From Bacillota bacterium (lineage in GTDB: Bacteria > Bacillota > Clostridia > Lachnospirales > Lachnospiraceae): DNA of 64,000 nt. The stretch covers positions 92,062 through 156,061 of the forward strand of contig JAEZOB010000010.1 in NCBI GenBank assembly GCA_023414355.1, written 5' to 3'. Below are positions 34,755 through 43,820 of this stretch, piece by piece. Every line of letters starts with the position of its first letter. The first letter of the stretch is position 1. The position numbers and the translations under genes were made by a program. A model generated the notes under the pieces. The model was given only the letters and a program-made list of their open reading frames with translations, was not told where the DNA came from and made no database searches.

Positions 34755-34778
34755 ATGGCTGTTGCATGCAACAGCCAT
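34755..34778 (-). terminator. Perfect palindrome after histidine phosphatase gene
   Basis: ATGGCTGTTGC with GCAACAGCCAT forms a perfect stem immediately after the phosphatase stop. The T-run on the minus side is short (ATTTAATT), so it may be a weak terminator. Confidence 0.55.
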
Positions 34779-34783
34779 TTAAT

Positions 34784-35419
34784 CTATTCTTTCCAATGAT
34801 TCCGGTACAGCTGTGGATGTCCCTCCAAATGCGCAAAATCATTGAAGCGTTCCAGATAGAACCTGTCATATCCGGGATGATATACCATTTGTGTGATACC
34901 TGTATTTTCAAGTGACACGCCAAATAAGAACCGTCTTGCCTGGTTCTTGCCGAACAGGGCGGCCAACAATACACGAATGGTGCCACCATGGGTGATAACT
35001 GCGATATTCTTATTCCCGCTCTGTACAAGCTCCTGAATCACGGGCATAGCACGCTCATAGACCGAGGTACCGTTTTCACCCTCAGGATAAGGGATATCCT
35101 CCATCAGCTTCATCTGCTCTTCTTTAAAGTCAGAAAAATGCTCCTGGACATAGGCATCCGATTTTCCTGTCATGAGCCCGAAGGAAATCTCCTGTAAATC
35201 CTCTCGTATCTCATGAGGAAGCTGCAGCGCTTCATTGATAATCTGCGCTGTCTGCATCGCACGTATCAAATTACTGGAATATAATGCGTCGATATGATAG
35301 TTCTTAATACGGTCTCGTAAAAGCTCCGCCTGCAAACGTCCTTCCTCAGACAATTCTACATCCACATTGCATAAGGAGCTATTCTGCCTACCATGTCTGA
35401 TCAGATACAAATTAACCAA
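34784..35419 (-). CDS. Histidine phosphatase family protein
   Basis: A 211-residue phosphoglycerate mutase-like phosphatase with the phospho-histidine motif YLIRHGRQN, ALYSSNLIRAMQTA, and the second histidine in VITHGGTIRV. Substrates may include phosphoglycerate or pathway-specific phosphates such as alpha-ribazole phosphate. The start is TTG 35419, with AAGGCGGTG upstream. It is preceded by a cruciform repeat that separates it from asnA. Confidence 0.9.
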   Translation of the reverse strand: MVNLYLIRHGRQNSSLCNVDVELSEEGRLQAELLRDRIKNYHIDALYSSNLIRAMQTAQIINEALQLPHEIREDLQEISFGLMTGKSDAYVQEHFSDFKEEQMKLMEDIPYPEGENGTSVYERAMPVIQELVQSGNKNIAVITHGGTIRVLLAALFGKNQARRFLFGVSLENTGITQMVYHPGYDRFYLERFNDFAHLEGHPQLYRNHWKE

Positions 35420-35538
35420 ATAGAATCACCGCCTTATGCGTTAATGCATAAAAACCAAATAAAGATGCCAAGGCACTTACCCAGGAATCTGGTTGTTTCA
35501 TTAAAGGATCAAAATGTGCTTACGCACTTTATTCCTCA

Positions 35539-35655
35539 ATAAATTATCAAAAGGTGCAACGCAATTTTCCTGATATAATATATTGCTATTGTAATCTAGC
35601 TTATATAGCAATATATTATATCAGGAAAGCACCTCTGGTGCTTTTGATAATTTAT
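35539..35655. repeat. Cruciform structured repeat, copy 2
   Basis: The closing stem ATAAATTATCAAAAG (35539-35553) pairs with CTTTTGATAATTTAT (35641-35655). The 21-bp central stem is TTTCCTGATATAATATATTGC (35566-35586) with its complement 35608-35628. The right mini-hairpin is GCACC TCT GGTGC (35629-35641). Loop and core resemble copy 1 (23141-23259): TCAAAAGGTGC, GCTATTG and CTTATATAG. Stem sequences differ from copy 1, yet pairing is kept on both arms. Confidence 0.8.
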
Positions 35656-35700
35656 CGTAATAATAAATACGAATGCCTATGCACCTTTTGATACTATAAT

Positions 35701-36708
35701 TTATAATAAATGCAAATTCTTCTTCTCTGCTTCGTCAAGAACGTCCTGTGGCCAGATCGAGGACTGCACCTCACCGATATGAGCCTTACGAAGATAAAAC
35801 ATACAGATTCTGGATTGTCCGATACCACCGCCGATCGTATAAGGAAGCTCCTTATTGATCAATGCCTTCTGGAAAGGCAGTTCAGCACGGTTCATGCAAT
35901 CACTGATCTTCAGCTGCTCTACCAATGAATCTTCATCTACGCGGATACCCATGGAGGAAAGCTCCAAAGCCATATCAAGCACAGGATAATATACGATGAT
36001 ATCGCCATTCAGCTTCCAGTCATCATAATCAGGTGCTCTTCCGTCATGACGTTCACCGGAAGTCAGAGCTCCACCAATCTGCATAATAAATACAGCACCC
36101 AGTTCCTTTGCAACGATATTCTCCCTTTCCTTCGGTGTCAGGTCAGGATACTTGTCCTCTAATTCCTGGGAGGATACAAAGCTGATCTCTTCCGGAAGAA
36201 TTTCCTTAATATAATCATATTGGGATGCCATATATTTCTCTGTATTCTTCAGTGCAATATATACCTTACGTACTACTGACTTTAATGTATCTATATTTCG
36301 CTCACTCTTGTCGATGATTTTCTCCCAATCCCATTGATCAACATAGATTGAATGAATATTATCCGTTTCCTCATCTCTGCGGATTGCACTCATATCTGTA
36401 TAAAGGCCTTCACCTCTGGCAAATCCATACCGCTTTAATGCAAGTCTTTTCCATTTTGCTAAGGAATGAACGATTTCTACTACAGCATCCTCCTGCTCCT
36501 TCACACCGAAACTAACCGGTCTTTCTACACCGTTTAAATTATCATTCAAACCGGTTTCCGGTTTTACAAATAAAGGGGCTGATACTCTCGTAAGATTCAG
36601 CTGCTTTGCTAATTCTCTTTCAAAAAAATCCTTACAATACTTAATGCCGATTTCTGTCTCCTTAATATCGATTTCGGCCTGATACCCCTCAGGTATTACC
36701 AGCTTCAT
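35701..36708 (-). CDS. asnA: Aspartate-ammonia ligase (asparagine synthetase A)
   Basis: A 335-residue class II synthetase-like enzyme of usual length. MKLVIPEGYQ starts at 36708 after GGAGG. Recognisable regions are KDFFERELAKQLNLTRVSAPLF, DQWDWEK and GGGIGQSRICM. It makes asparagine from aspartate, ammonia and ATP. A near-consensus promoter upstream overlaps an ARG-box-like sequence. I see no T-box leader. It is monocistronic. Confidence 0.95.
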   Translation of the reverse strand: MKLVIPEGYQAEIDIKETEIGIKYCKDFFERELAKQLNLTRVSAPLFVKPETGLNDNLNGVERPVSFGVKEQEDAVVEIVHSLAKWKRLALKRYGFARGEGLYTDMSAIRRDEETDNIHSIYVDQWDWEKIIDKSERNIDTLKSVVRKVYIALKNTEKYMASQYDYIKEILPEEISFVSSQELEDKYPDLTPKERENIVAKELGAVFIMQIGGALTSGERHDGRAPDYDDWKLNGDIIVYYPVLDMALELSSMGIRVDEDSLVEQLKISDCMNRAELPFQKALINKELPYTIGGGIGQSRICMFYLRKAHIGEVQSSIWPQDVLDEAEKKNLHLL

Positions 36709-36762
36709 AGGTCTTCCTCCATATATAAAATAATTTAAACTAACAAACATGCTATGTAGCAC

Positions 36763-36791
36763 ATTTTACATTTTTATTCATGTTTTGTCAA
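36763..36791 (-). promoter_or_regulatory. asnA promoter overlapping an ARG-box-like site
   Basis: TTGACA (36786-36791), 17 bases and TAAAAT (36763-36768) on the minus strand. Positions 36765-36782 read CATGAATAAAAATGTAAA, 15 of 18 matches to the Bacillus ARG-box consensus by hand count, filling the spacer and part of the -10. Confidence 0.6.
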
Positions 36792-36836
36792 TAAAATGCG
36801 CCTTTACAGCTGTTGTTTCTTATTGCGCATTAATTT

Positions 36837-37154
36837 TTATGCACGGCTTCTTTTGATTTCATAGATGTCATTATATACCTGCATCATGATAGCGAAGGCT
36901 TCCTCAGATATTAACCCTGCCTGATGTCCATACTCAATCAAGAAACAGGTATAGGCCACGAACCTGAAATGTGAGAACAGAAGCTCAAAGTTCTCCAGTT
37001 CATAATATTTTTTGATAATATTCCAGTTATATTCTGCCAGCTCCTTGATGGTATCTGTATTATTCTCCTGCAATAATTCTATCATTTCATCAATCTTATC
37101 TTCTACAAATAATTCCTTCAAATCCGCATCCAGATTCGCAAGCTCTTCGTTCAT
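36837..37154 (-). CDS. Small acidic helical protein of unknown function
   Basis: A 105-residue soluble protein (MNEELANLDADLKELF...) predicted almost entirely helical and acidic in its first half, ending EIKRSRA. Start 37154 follows GGAGG by six bases. There is no membrane segment, cysteine motif or recognised domain. It lies upstream of nothing obvious, 128 bases after the asnA start, on the same strand. A protein-protein interaction role is possible but not shown. Confidence 0.75.
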   Translation of the reverse strand: MNEELANLDADLKELFVEDKIDEMIELLQENNTDTIKELAEYNWNIIKKYYELENFELLFSHFRFVAYTCFLIEYGHQAGLISEEAFAIMMQVYNDIYEIKRSRA

Positions 37155-37320
37155 AATTACCTCCATTTCGCCATAAAGCATTGACACAGTGTAATCCTGC
37201 TTTTTCTTACTGATTACTTATACCACATGATTTTACCATACCCGGACTACCTTGTCCAAGAAAACTGATATTTTCATACAACAACCATATCGGGCTAATA
37301 GAAAGGAACAAAATCCACAG

Positions 37321-37367
37321 GAAAAAGACGGCTGCAAAATCATAGTACACTTAATTTTACAACCGTC
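37321..37367 (-). terminator. Terminator of the lipoprotein gene
   Basis: On the minus strand GACGGTTGTAAAAT pairs imperfectly with ATTTTGCAGCCGTC, followed by TTTTTCC. It is about 70 bases downstream of the lipoprotein stop. Confidence 0.75.
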
Positions 37368-37435
37368 CTTTGAAATTTGATTCAAAAATAATTTGGTACT
37401 TTCAAATTCATATCTTATTTTTACTCATCTATAGT

Positions 37436-38089
37436 TTATTGGATTTCCTGTTTGCCGGTGATGCTGCTCTTATCATCCATCTTGAAGGAGTCCTTCACTT
37501 CTTGTGAAGTAAAGTAGACATTACCGTCAACGGTAGCATCGATTAACTGGAAGTCTGTCACTGCAACTACTACATCCCCCTTAAAGGTTCCATGCTGAAT
37601 GCTGGCCATAGGGCTGGCAATGACCAGCTTTGGAGCAGTCAAAGTATATCTGGCAGTAATGTTTCTGTTTTCATCCTGAGAATAGAGTGCAATTTTCCTC
37701 TGTATCAGATCTTTCCCTGCATCATCCTTTTTTCCGTTTTTAAATTCACCCTCCAGTAAAAGCTCCTGATCAGGGATGGATAAATCCTTTGTAATCGCAA
37801 TGATCCAGGTTCCTGTTTTACTGATTGCCTTCAGAAAGGCTTCGTTCGTATCTACGATAGATGCCGTGGTGACAACATCCGGGGTCGTATTGGATGGCGC
37901 TGTGGTAGGTGCTGTTGTAGCTGTGGCTGCAGTTGTCGGAGCCGTTGACGCTGCTGTCGTAGGTGAAGCAGTAGGCGATGTTGCAGCAGTCGGATCTGTA
38001 GCCGAATTATTGGTATTGGACTTCTTAGCACAGCCTGAAAACACAGTAACAATTAATAAAATCATTATGATAACAGCTTTAACTTTCAT
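37436..38089 (-). CDS. Secreted lipoprotein with Thr/Ala/Pro-rich linker
   Basis: A 217-residue lipoprotein. The signal peptide ends in FSGC (Cys20), followed by a 50-residue low-complexity linker rich in T, A, S and P (DPTAATSPTASPTTAAST...), then a roughly 140-residue globular domain. The C-terminal part (TFKGDVVVAVTDFQLIDATV...GNVYF) has alternating beta-strand character like polymer-forming or carbohydrate-associated surface proteins. No enzyme motif is seen. The linker probably spans the cell wall. Confidence 0.8.
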   Translation of the reverse strand: MKVKAVIIMILLIVTVFSGCAKKSNTNNSATDPTAATSPTASPTTAASTAPTTAATATTAPTTAPSNTTPDVVTTASIVDTNEAFLKAISKTGTWIIAITKDLSIPDQELLLEGEFKNGKKDDAGKDLIQRKIALYSQDENRNITARYTLTAPKLVIASPMASIQHGTFKGDVVVAVTDFQLIDATVDGNVYFTSQEVKDSFKMDDKSSITGKQEIQ

Positions 38090-38170
38090 ATGTTGCCCTC
38101 CTGTTTAATGTGTTATATCAATAATCACATTGTTTCCAAAAATATTGAAATCATGCACACGAAAAGAGCA

Positions 38171-38217
38171 AGGGGCTTTGTAAAATAATGAAGTAATCAT
38201 TATTTTACAAAGCCCCT
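38171..38217. terminator. Perfect 21-bp terminator after sugar ABC operon
   Basis: AGGGGCTTTGTAAAATAATGA and its complement form a perfect 21-bp stem with a 5-base loop between the permease gene and the lipoprotein gene. The permease stop lies about 100 bases away. Confidence 0.8.
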
Positions 38218-38320
38218 CGCCCCTAAAATACATATAGGAGTCTAAGTCAAAACTGATAAGCTTTATTAATTCGATTCTCACATGTTACATGTGCATCAGA
38301 ATAAATATACTATGTTCCTA

Positions 38321-39472
38321 TTATTTGCCCTTCTTCTTGGATAATACGTCGAAGGTTACAGCAGCAAGCAATACAGCTCCCTTAACAACCTTCTGCACGT
38401 TACTGTCAATACCCATGATGGACATACCATTATTGATGACACCCATGAAGATCGCACCGATGACTACTCTGGGAACAGAACCGATACCACCGTAAGCAGA
38501 AGCTCCACCGATATAACAAGCAGCGATAGCATCCATTTCGTAGTTCACACCTGCGGTAGGAGCTGCGGAGTTGAAACGTGCTACGCAGACCAGTGCAGCT
38601 ACCGCACTCAGGAAGGCCATATTTACATAGGCAAAGAATAACACTCTGTTGGTATTGATACCGGAAAGCTTTGCCGCCTTTTCGTTACCACCCATCGCAT
38701 ACAGGTAACGTCCGGGTACAGTTTTCGTGGTATAGTAGGTGTAAATAAACACTATGATAGCCAGCAGAATAAGAATGGAAGGAATACCCTTATGGTTAGC
38801 CAGGGAGAAGGATAATACCATTACTACAGCACTGATTACAATCACCTGTGATAATTCGGACAGGAAGGAATCCAGCTGATAGCCTTTCTTTCTTCTATTG
38901 ATTCTGGAAATAACTTTTGCACCGATAAAAATAACACATACGATGAAACCAACGACTATAGTGATAATATTGATGCTTCCGTTAAAAGGATCCGGTACAT
39001 AACTATTGAATAAATTCAGATAGTTATTGGGGAAAGGTGATATTGTCAAGCCCTGTAGTACGATTAAGGCAACACCCTTCCATAAGAGCATGCCGGCAAG
39101 GGTTACGATAAAAGCCGGGATTCTTAAATAAGCAATCCAATATCCTTGAATAACACCAACTAAAATACCTACAGCCAAACAGATGATAATAGCCAGCCAG
39201 TTATTCATCCCTTTGTTCACAATTAAAGTACCTGCTATCGCACCGACCAGACACACGATAGATCCTACGGAAAGATCGATATTACCGCCGGTCAGAATAC
39301 ACATCAGCATACCGACTGCCAGTATAACGACATAACCGTTCTGTGAGATCAGGTTTGTAACATTCTGAGGAACAATCAAAGTTCCGCTTGTTGTGATCGC
39401 GAAAAATATCGTAACTACAACCAGTGCGAAAATCATTGTGTTCTTTTTTAAGATTTCTTTTGCTTTATCCAT
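38321..39472 (-). CDS. Monosaccharide ABC transporter permease (GguB/XylH-like)
   Basis: A 383-residue permease of the RbsC/XylH type with about ten helices. Motifs include GGNIDLSVGSIVCLVGAIAG in the first half, LTLAGMLLW-type helices and the late GMSIMGIDSNVQKVVKGAVL. Two copies would form the membrane pore for a sugar importer with the ATPase encoded just upstream (2-base gap) and the binding lipoprotein beyond. The length and GguB-like insert (RINRRKKGYQLDSF) point to the multiple-monosaccharide class. Confidence 0.92.
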   Translation of the reverse strand: MDKAKEILKKNTMIFALVVVTIFFAITTSGTLIVPQNVTNLISQNGYVVILAVGMLMCILTGGNIDLSVGSIVCLVGAIAGTLIVNKGMNNWLAIIICLAVGILVGVIQGYWIAYLRIPAFIVTLAGMLLWKGVALIVLQGLTISPFPNNYLNLFNSYVPDPFNGSINIITIVVGFIVCVIFIGAKVISRINRRKKGYQLDSFLSELSQVIVISAVVMVLSFSLANHKGIPSILILLAIIVFIYTYYTTKTVPGRYLYAMGGNEKAAKLSGINTNRVLFFAYVNMAFLSAVAALVCVARFNSAAPTAGVNYEMDAIAACYIGGASAYGGIGSVPRVVIGAIFMGVINNGMSIMGIDSNVQKVVKGAVLLAAVTFDVLSKKKGK

Positions 39473-39474
39473 CG

Positions 39475-41010
39475 TTATACTCCTTTACTTGATTTTAATA
39501 TTTGTCCCATGATAAGCTCCTGAGTAGCTTCTTCTCTGCTAACCTCGCCAACCATCTTTCCTTCGTTCATGATATAGATACGATCGCACATACCGAGGAG
39601 TTCAGGTAATTCAGAGGAAATCATAAGAATTGATTTACCCTCAGCTACCAGCTGATTGATAATACAGTAAATCTCGTATTTCGCACCCACATCAATACCA
39701 CGAGTAGGTTCATCAAGTATCATAATATCAGGATCTGCAAACATCCACTTACTGATTAATACCTTTTGCTGATTACCACCGCTTAAGTTACCGACCGTTT
39801 GCTCCAGAGAAGTACATTTTGTCTTAAGCTTCTCTATATACATATTAGCTGCAGCAACCTCCAGATGACTGTCAATTACGTTATTTTTGCTGACCTTATT
39901 CATGCTAGCCAATGTCGTATTGACACGGATCGGATTGGATAGTACAAGTCCATCACCCTTACGATCCTCTGTGATATAAGCAAGCTTCTTCTCAATCGCT
40001 TGACGGGAGTTGTTCAGTTTCACTTCCTGACCGTTGAGCATTAAAGTTCCGGAGATATCCACACCATAGCTCTTGCCAAAGATACTCAGGGCTAATTCGG
40101 TACGTCCTGCACCCATCAGACCTGCAATACCTACTACTTCTCCCTTACGCACATGGAGCGATACATTATCCACTACCTTACGCTCCGTATAAAGCGGATG
40201 GAATACGGTCCAGTTCTTTACCTCAAGATTGGTCTCACCGATAGATACCTTTTCTCTCTTCGGGAACCGATCAGTTAGGGTACGACCAACCATTCCCTTT
40301 ATGATGCGCTCTTCCTTGATTTCCTCGGAATTATCCAAGGTCTCGATCGTTGCACCATCACGGATGATTGTAATCTTATCTGCTACATATGAAATCTCAT
40401 TTAATTTATGAGAGATAATAATCGAAGTCAGACCCTCTTTCTTAAATTGAAGCAATAAATCCAACAATTTACGAGAATCAGCTTCATTTAAGGATGCAGT
40501 GGGTTCATCTAAAATCAATAGTTTTACATTTTTAGCAAGTGCCTTTGCAATCTCTACCATCTGCTGCTTACCAACACCGATATCCTTGATTAAGGTTCTC
40601 GAAGATTCATGCAGACCCACGGTAGCAAGCAATTCATCTGCTTTATGATAAGTCTCTTCCCAGTTTATTCTGGTGGTTGAGCCACGCTCATTACCAAGAA
40701 ACATATTCTCGCCAATCGTCATATAAGGAACCAGAGCTAGCTCTTGATGTATAATTACGATTCCTTTTTCTTCACTGTCCTTTATCACACTGAATTTGCA
40801 TTCCTCTCCCTGATAAAGGATTTCTCCTTCATAGCTTCCATGAGGATAAATTCCGCTGAGAACATTCATCAGAGTGGACTTTCCAGCCCCATTTTCGCCA
40901 ACAAGTGCATGGATTTCACCTTCCTCTACCTGAAGGTTAACGTTATCTAATGCTTTGACTCCGGGGAAGCGTTTGGTAATATTTTTCATTTCTAACAATA
41001 TTGCTGCCAA
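39475..41010 (-). CDS. Monosaccharide ABC transporter ATP-binding protein (GguA/XylG-like)
   Basis: A 511-residue double ABC ATPase. The first domain has Walker A GENGAGKST, signature IGVGKQQMVEIAKAL and Walker B LLILDEPTASL. The second has GLMGAGRTEL, NLSGGNQQKV and ILDEPTRGIDVGAKYEIY. Such fused ATPases energise ribose/xylose/galactose-type importers. The start is TTG 41010, seven bases after GGAGGGG. A 346-base gap with tandem repeats and an attenuator-like terminator separates it from the binding-protein gene. Confidence 0.94.
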   Translation of the reverse strand: MAAILLEMKNITKRFPGVKALDNVNLQVEEGEIHALVGENGAGKSTLMNVLSGIYPHGSYEGEILYQGEECKFSVIKDSEEKGIVIIHQELALVPYMTIGENMFLGNERGSTTRINWEETYHKADELLATVGLHESSRTLIKDIGVGKQQMVEIAKALAKNVKLLILDEPTASLNEADSRKLLDLLLQFKKEGLTSIIISHKLNEISYVADKITIIRDGATIETLDNSEEIKEERIIKGMVGRTLTDRFPKREKVSIGETNLEVKNWTVFHPLYTERKVVDNVSLHVRKGEVVGIAGLMGAGRTELALSIFGKSYGVDISGTLMLNGQEVKLNNSRQAIEKKLAYITEDRKGDGLVLSNPIRVNTTLASMNKVSKNNVIDSHLEVAAANMYIEKLKTKCTSLEQTVGNLSGGNQQKVLISKWMFADPDIMILDEPTRGIDVGAKYEIYCIINQLVAEGKSILMISSELPELLGMCDRIYIMNEGKMVGEVSREEATQELIMGQILKSSKGV

Positions 41011-41090
41011 TAGAACCCCTCCTATATATATTTGGTATACATAATAATGCCAGCCGCCTGCGAAGCAGCCGATATAAACATGGGCAATAA

Positions 41091-41274
41091 TATATCATGA
41101 ACATAATGCGTGTTCATGATCCTCAGCTCCGATCGCATATTCCAAACAAGCTTGTAATTATGCTCACTACGCTTTCACTATATCATGAACATAGTACGTG
41201 TTCATGATCCTCAGCTCCGATCGCATATTCCAAGCAAGCTTGTGATTATGCTCACTACGCTTTCACTATATCAT
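41091..41274. repeat. 88-bp tandem duplication inside sugar ABC operon
   Basis: Units 41091-41178 and 41179-41266 are about 95% identical (four differences by hand), with the start of a third at 41267. Each carries ATCATGAACA...TGTTCATGAT-type inverted repeats and the block CAGCTCCGATCGCATATTCC. They lie in the transcribed gap between binding-protein and ATPase genes. Confidence 0.88.
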
Positions 41275-41299
41275 AGAATGAAATGTCCTATGATTTAAT

Positions 41300-41347
41300 A
41301 AAAAGGAGCGTTGCAGTTAATGTTTCATGCTACAACACTCCTTTTTT
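41300..41347 (-). terminator. Intra-operon terminator/attenuator
   Basis: On the minus strand AAAGGAGTGTTG pairs with CAACGCTCCTTT, followed by TTTAT. It lies 10 bases past the binding-protein stop and probably limits read-through to the ATPase and permease genes, giving excess binding protein. Confidence 0.8.
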
Positions 41348-41356
41348 GAATGTTGA

Positions 41357-42424
41357 TTACTTCAATTGATCCTCAGTATAGTACTTGGAGTCAATTAATA
41401 ATTGCTTATAATTGTTAACATCTGCGAATACGGGCTCGCAAAGGTAAGAAGGAATGATGCCTGTGCCGTTATCATAAGTCTTGGTATCGTTAACAGGAAC
41501 TTCCTTATCTGTTAAGATAGCATTAACCATCTCAACAACCTTCTTAGCTAAAGTACGAGTATCCTTAAAGATTGACATTGACTGTGTTCCAGCAATGATG
41601 TTCTTTGTGGAAGTGATATCGCAGTCCTGACCGGTTAAGATCGGGAAATTGTCCTTAGTATAACCAGCGTTAACTAAAGCGTTGGTGATACCGATTGCAC
41701 AAGAGTCATTGGATGAATATACAACATCAAGCTTTGTTCCATCAGCATAGTATGCTGTGATCAGGTTTTCCATTCTCTTCTGAGCTTCTTCAGTCTTCCA
41801 ACCGGGAGTAGCAACTTCTTCAAAGGACTTCTGACCGGAAACGATATTTAACTTACCATTGTCAATGAAAGGTGTTAAGATATCCATAGCGCCGCCGAAG
41901 AAGAAACGAGCATTGTTATCATCAGGTGAACCTGTGAATAACTCGATATTGAAAGGACCAGCCTGGTTGTTAAGATCCAGAGTATCAACAATGTACTGAC
42001 CCTGAATTGTACCAACCATGTAGTTATCAAAGGTTGCATAGTAGGAAACTGCATCGGTATCCATGATCAGACGATCGTAAGCGATAACCGGTATCTTCTT
42101 TTCCTTAGCTTCTGCTAAAACTGTTCCTAAGGAACCGCCATCGATAGAAGCGATAACTAATACATCACAGCCACTGGTAATCATGTTCTCAATCTGAGAA
42201 ACCTGAGTAGCAACATCATCGTTAGCATACTGTAAGTCAACTGCATAACCAGCTTCTTCCAGTGATGACTTCATGTTAGCACCATCCTGGTTCCAACGCT
42301 GTAAATCCTTAGTAGGCATTGCAACGCCAACCTTCTGCTTGCCGCCGTCAGCGCCCTGGCATCCAACCATAAATGAGGAAACGAGTGCGATGCACAATAA
42401 AACAGCTAATAACTTTTTCTTCAT
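41357..42424 (-). CDS. Sugar-binding lipoprotein (ChvE/XylF-like)
   Basis: A 355-residue periplasmic-binding-protein-fold lipoprotein with signal peptide and lipobox MVGC (Cys22). The fold begins KVGVAMPTKDLQRWNQD and includes DVLVIASIDGGSLG, VIAYDRLI, ELFTGSPDDNNA and LTGQDCDITS, typical of xylose/multiple-monosaccharide binding proteins. GGGAGG precedes the ATG. A distinct upstream region (42425-42613, weak TTGCAA/TATGTT promoter) suggests independent control, possibly by the adjacent YesN regulator. Confidence 0.93.
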   Translation of the reverse strand: MKKKLLAVLLCIALVSSFMVGCQGADGGKQKVGVAMPTKDLQRWNQDGANMKSSLEEAGYAVDLQYANDDVATQVSQIENMITSGCDVLVIASIDGGSLGTVLAEAKEKKIPVIAYDRLIMDTDAVSYYATFDNYMVGTIQGQYIVDTLDLNNQAGPFNIELFTGSPDDNNARFFFGGAMDILTPFIDNGKLNIVSGQKSFEEVATPGWKTEEAQKRMENLITAYYADGTKLDVVYSSNDSCAIGITNALVNAGYTKDNFPILTGQDCDITSTKNIIAGTQSMSIFKDTRTLAKKVVEMVNAILTDKEVPVNDTKTYDNGTGIIPSYLCEPVFADVNNYKQLLIDSKYYTEDQLK

Positions 42425-42613
42425 AAATAAATCCTCCCAAAAAGTTTATTGTTAATTACTACAACAAGATCATAACATAGTTAAAATAGGATTAACTTGC
42501 AAAGAACTGTATATTTTTAATCTAAAATGGGAATAATATTATGCTAAATTTATTCAGTCGCAAAATAATGCTACCAAAAAAACAATTATGTCCTAGTTCT
42601 ATGCTGTAAAGTT

Positions 42614-42651
42614 GAAAAGAGAAGGATCAAAAACCCGATCCTTCTCTTTTC
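42614..42651 (-). terminator. Terminator between the two sugar-binding protein genes
   Basis: GAAAAGAGAAGGATC (42614-42628) and its perfect complement (42637-42651) form a 15-bp stem. It lies 70 bases past the stop of the upstream binding-protein gene, isolating the sensor cluster from the transporter operon. Confidence 0.85.
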
Positions 42652-42723
42652 AGATAAAATGCTATGAATTAATATCACTACGTTCCGTCTTGTCATGATA
42701 TAACAGAAATACGGTGTTCGAGA

Positions 42724-43773
42724 TTACTCTCCTGCCTCTGTCGGAACATTCAGGTAAACATCTTCTTCCTTCTGGAAGCCGCCGTCGATGATCTCCTTCC
42801 GAATATTTTCCTTCGTCACGGCAATCGGCTCCAGCTTTACATAGGGAACAGCATATTTTCCGTCATCTAAGATTTCGCTTACCCCGATGTCTTCTCCCTT
42901 CGCCAGCTTAACTGCATATTCTGCTGCAGCCTTTGCCAGCTTATCCACCGGCTTATAAACCGTCATTGTCTGCGTCCCCTCAACAATTCTCTGACATGCA
43001 ACCAGATCCGCATCCTGACCTGTGACGACAACCTCTCCTGCCATTCGATTCTCTGCTAAAGCAAGCACTGCCTGCGTCGCCAGATTATCATTGCCACAAA
43101 GAACTCCATCGATATCCTTTGTATTGGTAAAGGCCTCATTCATCGCATCGTATGCTTCCTCTGCTACCCATCCCTTGGCATTCCAGGAGTAGATTACATT
43201 TAAATTATGACCCTTCATAGCATCCTGAAAGCCTTGCTCCATCATTACAACATTGTGGTCAGTGGTAGGTCCGAATATTGTAACAATATTCCCGCCATCC
43301 GGAACCTGCTCTACCAGTGCCTGTCCCATGAGTCTTCCCACCTGTTCATTATCAAAGGAAATGTACAGATTCACATTAGCATTTCGGACCAGTCTGTCAT
43401 AGGCTACAATCTTGATCCCCGTCTCCTTTGCTTTTCTGACCACATCGCTTAAGGCCTCCGAATCCACCGCTACTATTACAATGACATCCATATGCTTGTC
43501 GATCAGATATTCAATCTGAGAGATTTGTTCTTCAATCTCTCCATTTGCATTCTGGACATTCACTTCTGCGCCCAGATCCTGCGCAGTAGATACAAATACT
43601 TCTCTGTCTCTGGTCCACCGTTCAATCACATAGGAATCAAAGGACAATCCGATCTGGATTTTACTCTCCTTCACATCCGTGTCTTTGGTGTCCTCGTCCT
43701 TCTGATTACATCCACTCAGACTCAGAATGACGGAAAGTAAGACTCCCATAACTACAATCCTTTTCATTCTCAT
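42724..43773 (-). CDS. Second sugar-binding lipoprotein (XylF-like)
   Basis: A 349-residue lipoprotein related in layout to the ChvE-like protein next door. It has signal peptide and lipobox LSGC, IQIGLSFDSYVIERWTRD at the fold start, AVDSEALSDV, IVAYDRLVRN, TIFGPTTDHN and TGQDADLVAC. Start 43773 follows GGGGGA by seven bases. It lies at the end of the sensor-kinase-regulator unit, so it may deliver ligand to the sensor rather than to the transporter, or serve the transporter as an alternative receptor. Confidence 0.9.
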   Translation of the reverse strand: MRMKRIVVMGVLLSVILSLSGCNQKDEDTKDTDVKESKIQIGLSFDSYVIERWTRDREVFVSTAQDLGAEVNVQNANGEIEEQISQIEYLIDKHMDVIVIVAVDSEALSDVVRKAKETGIKIVAYDRLVRNANVNLYISFDNEQVGRLMGQALVEQVPDGGNIVTIFGPTTDHNVVMMEQGFQDAMKGHNLNVIYSWNAKGWVAEEAYDAMNEAFTNTKDIDGVLCGNDNLATQAVLALAENRMAGEVVVTGQDADLVACQRIVEGTQTMTVYKPVDKLAKAAAEYAVKLAKGEDIGVSEILDDGKYAVPYVKLEPIAVTKENIRKEIIDGGFQKEEDVYLNVPTEAGE

Positions 43774-43820
43774 TACCCATTCCCCCAGATTTGACTTAGA
43801 TTTCCATAACTCCATTCTTA

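Noticed and set aside
36709..36836. T-box leader for asnA
   Set aside because: The leader between promoter and start is only about 50 bases and lacks a T-box sequence or a following terminator.
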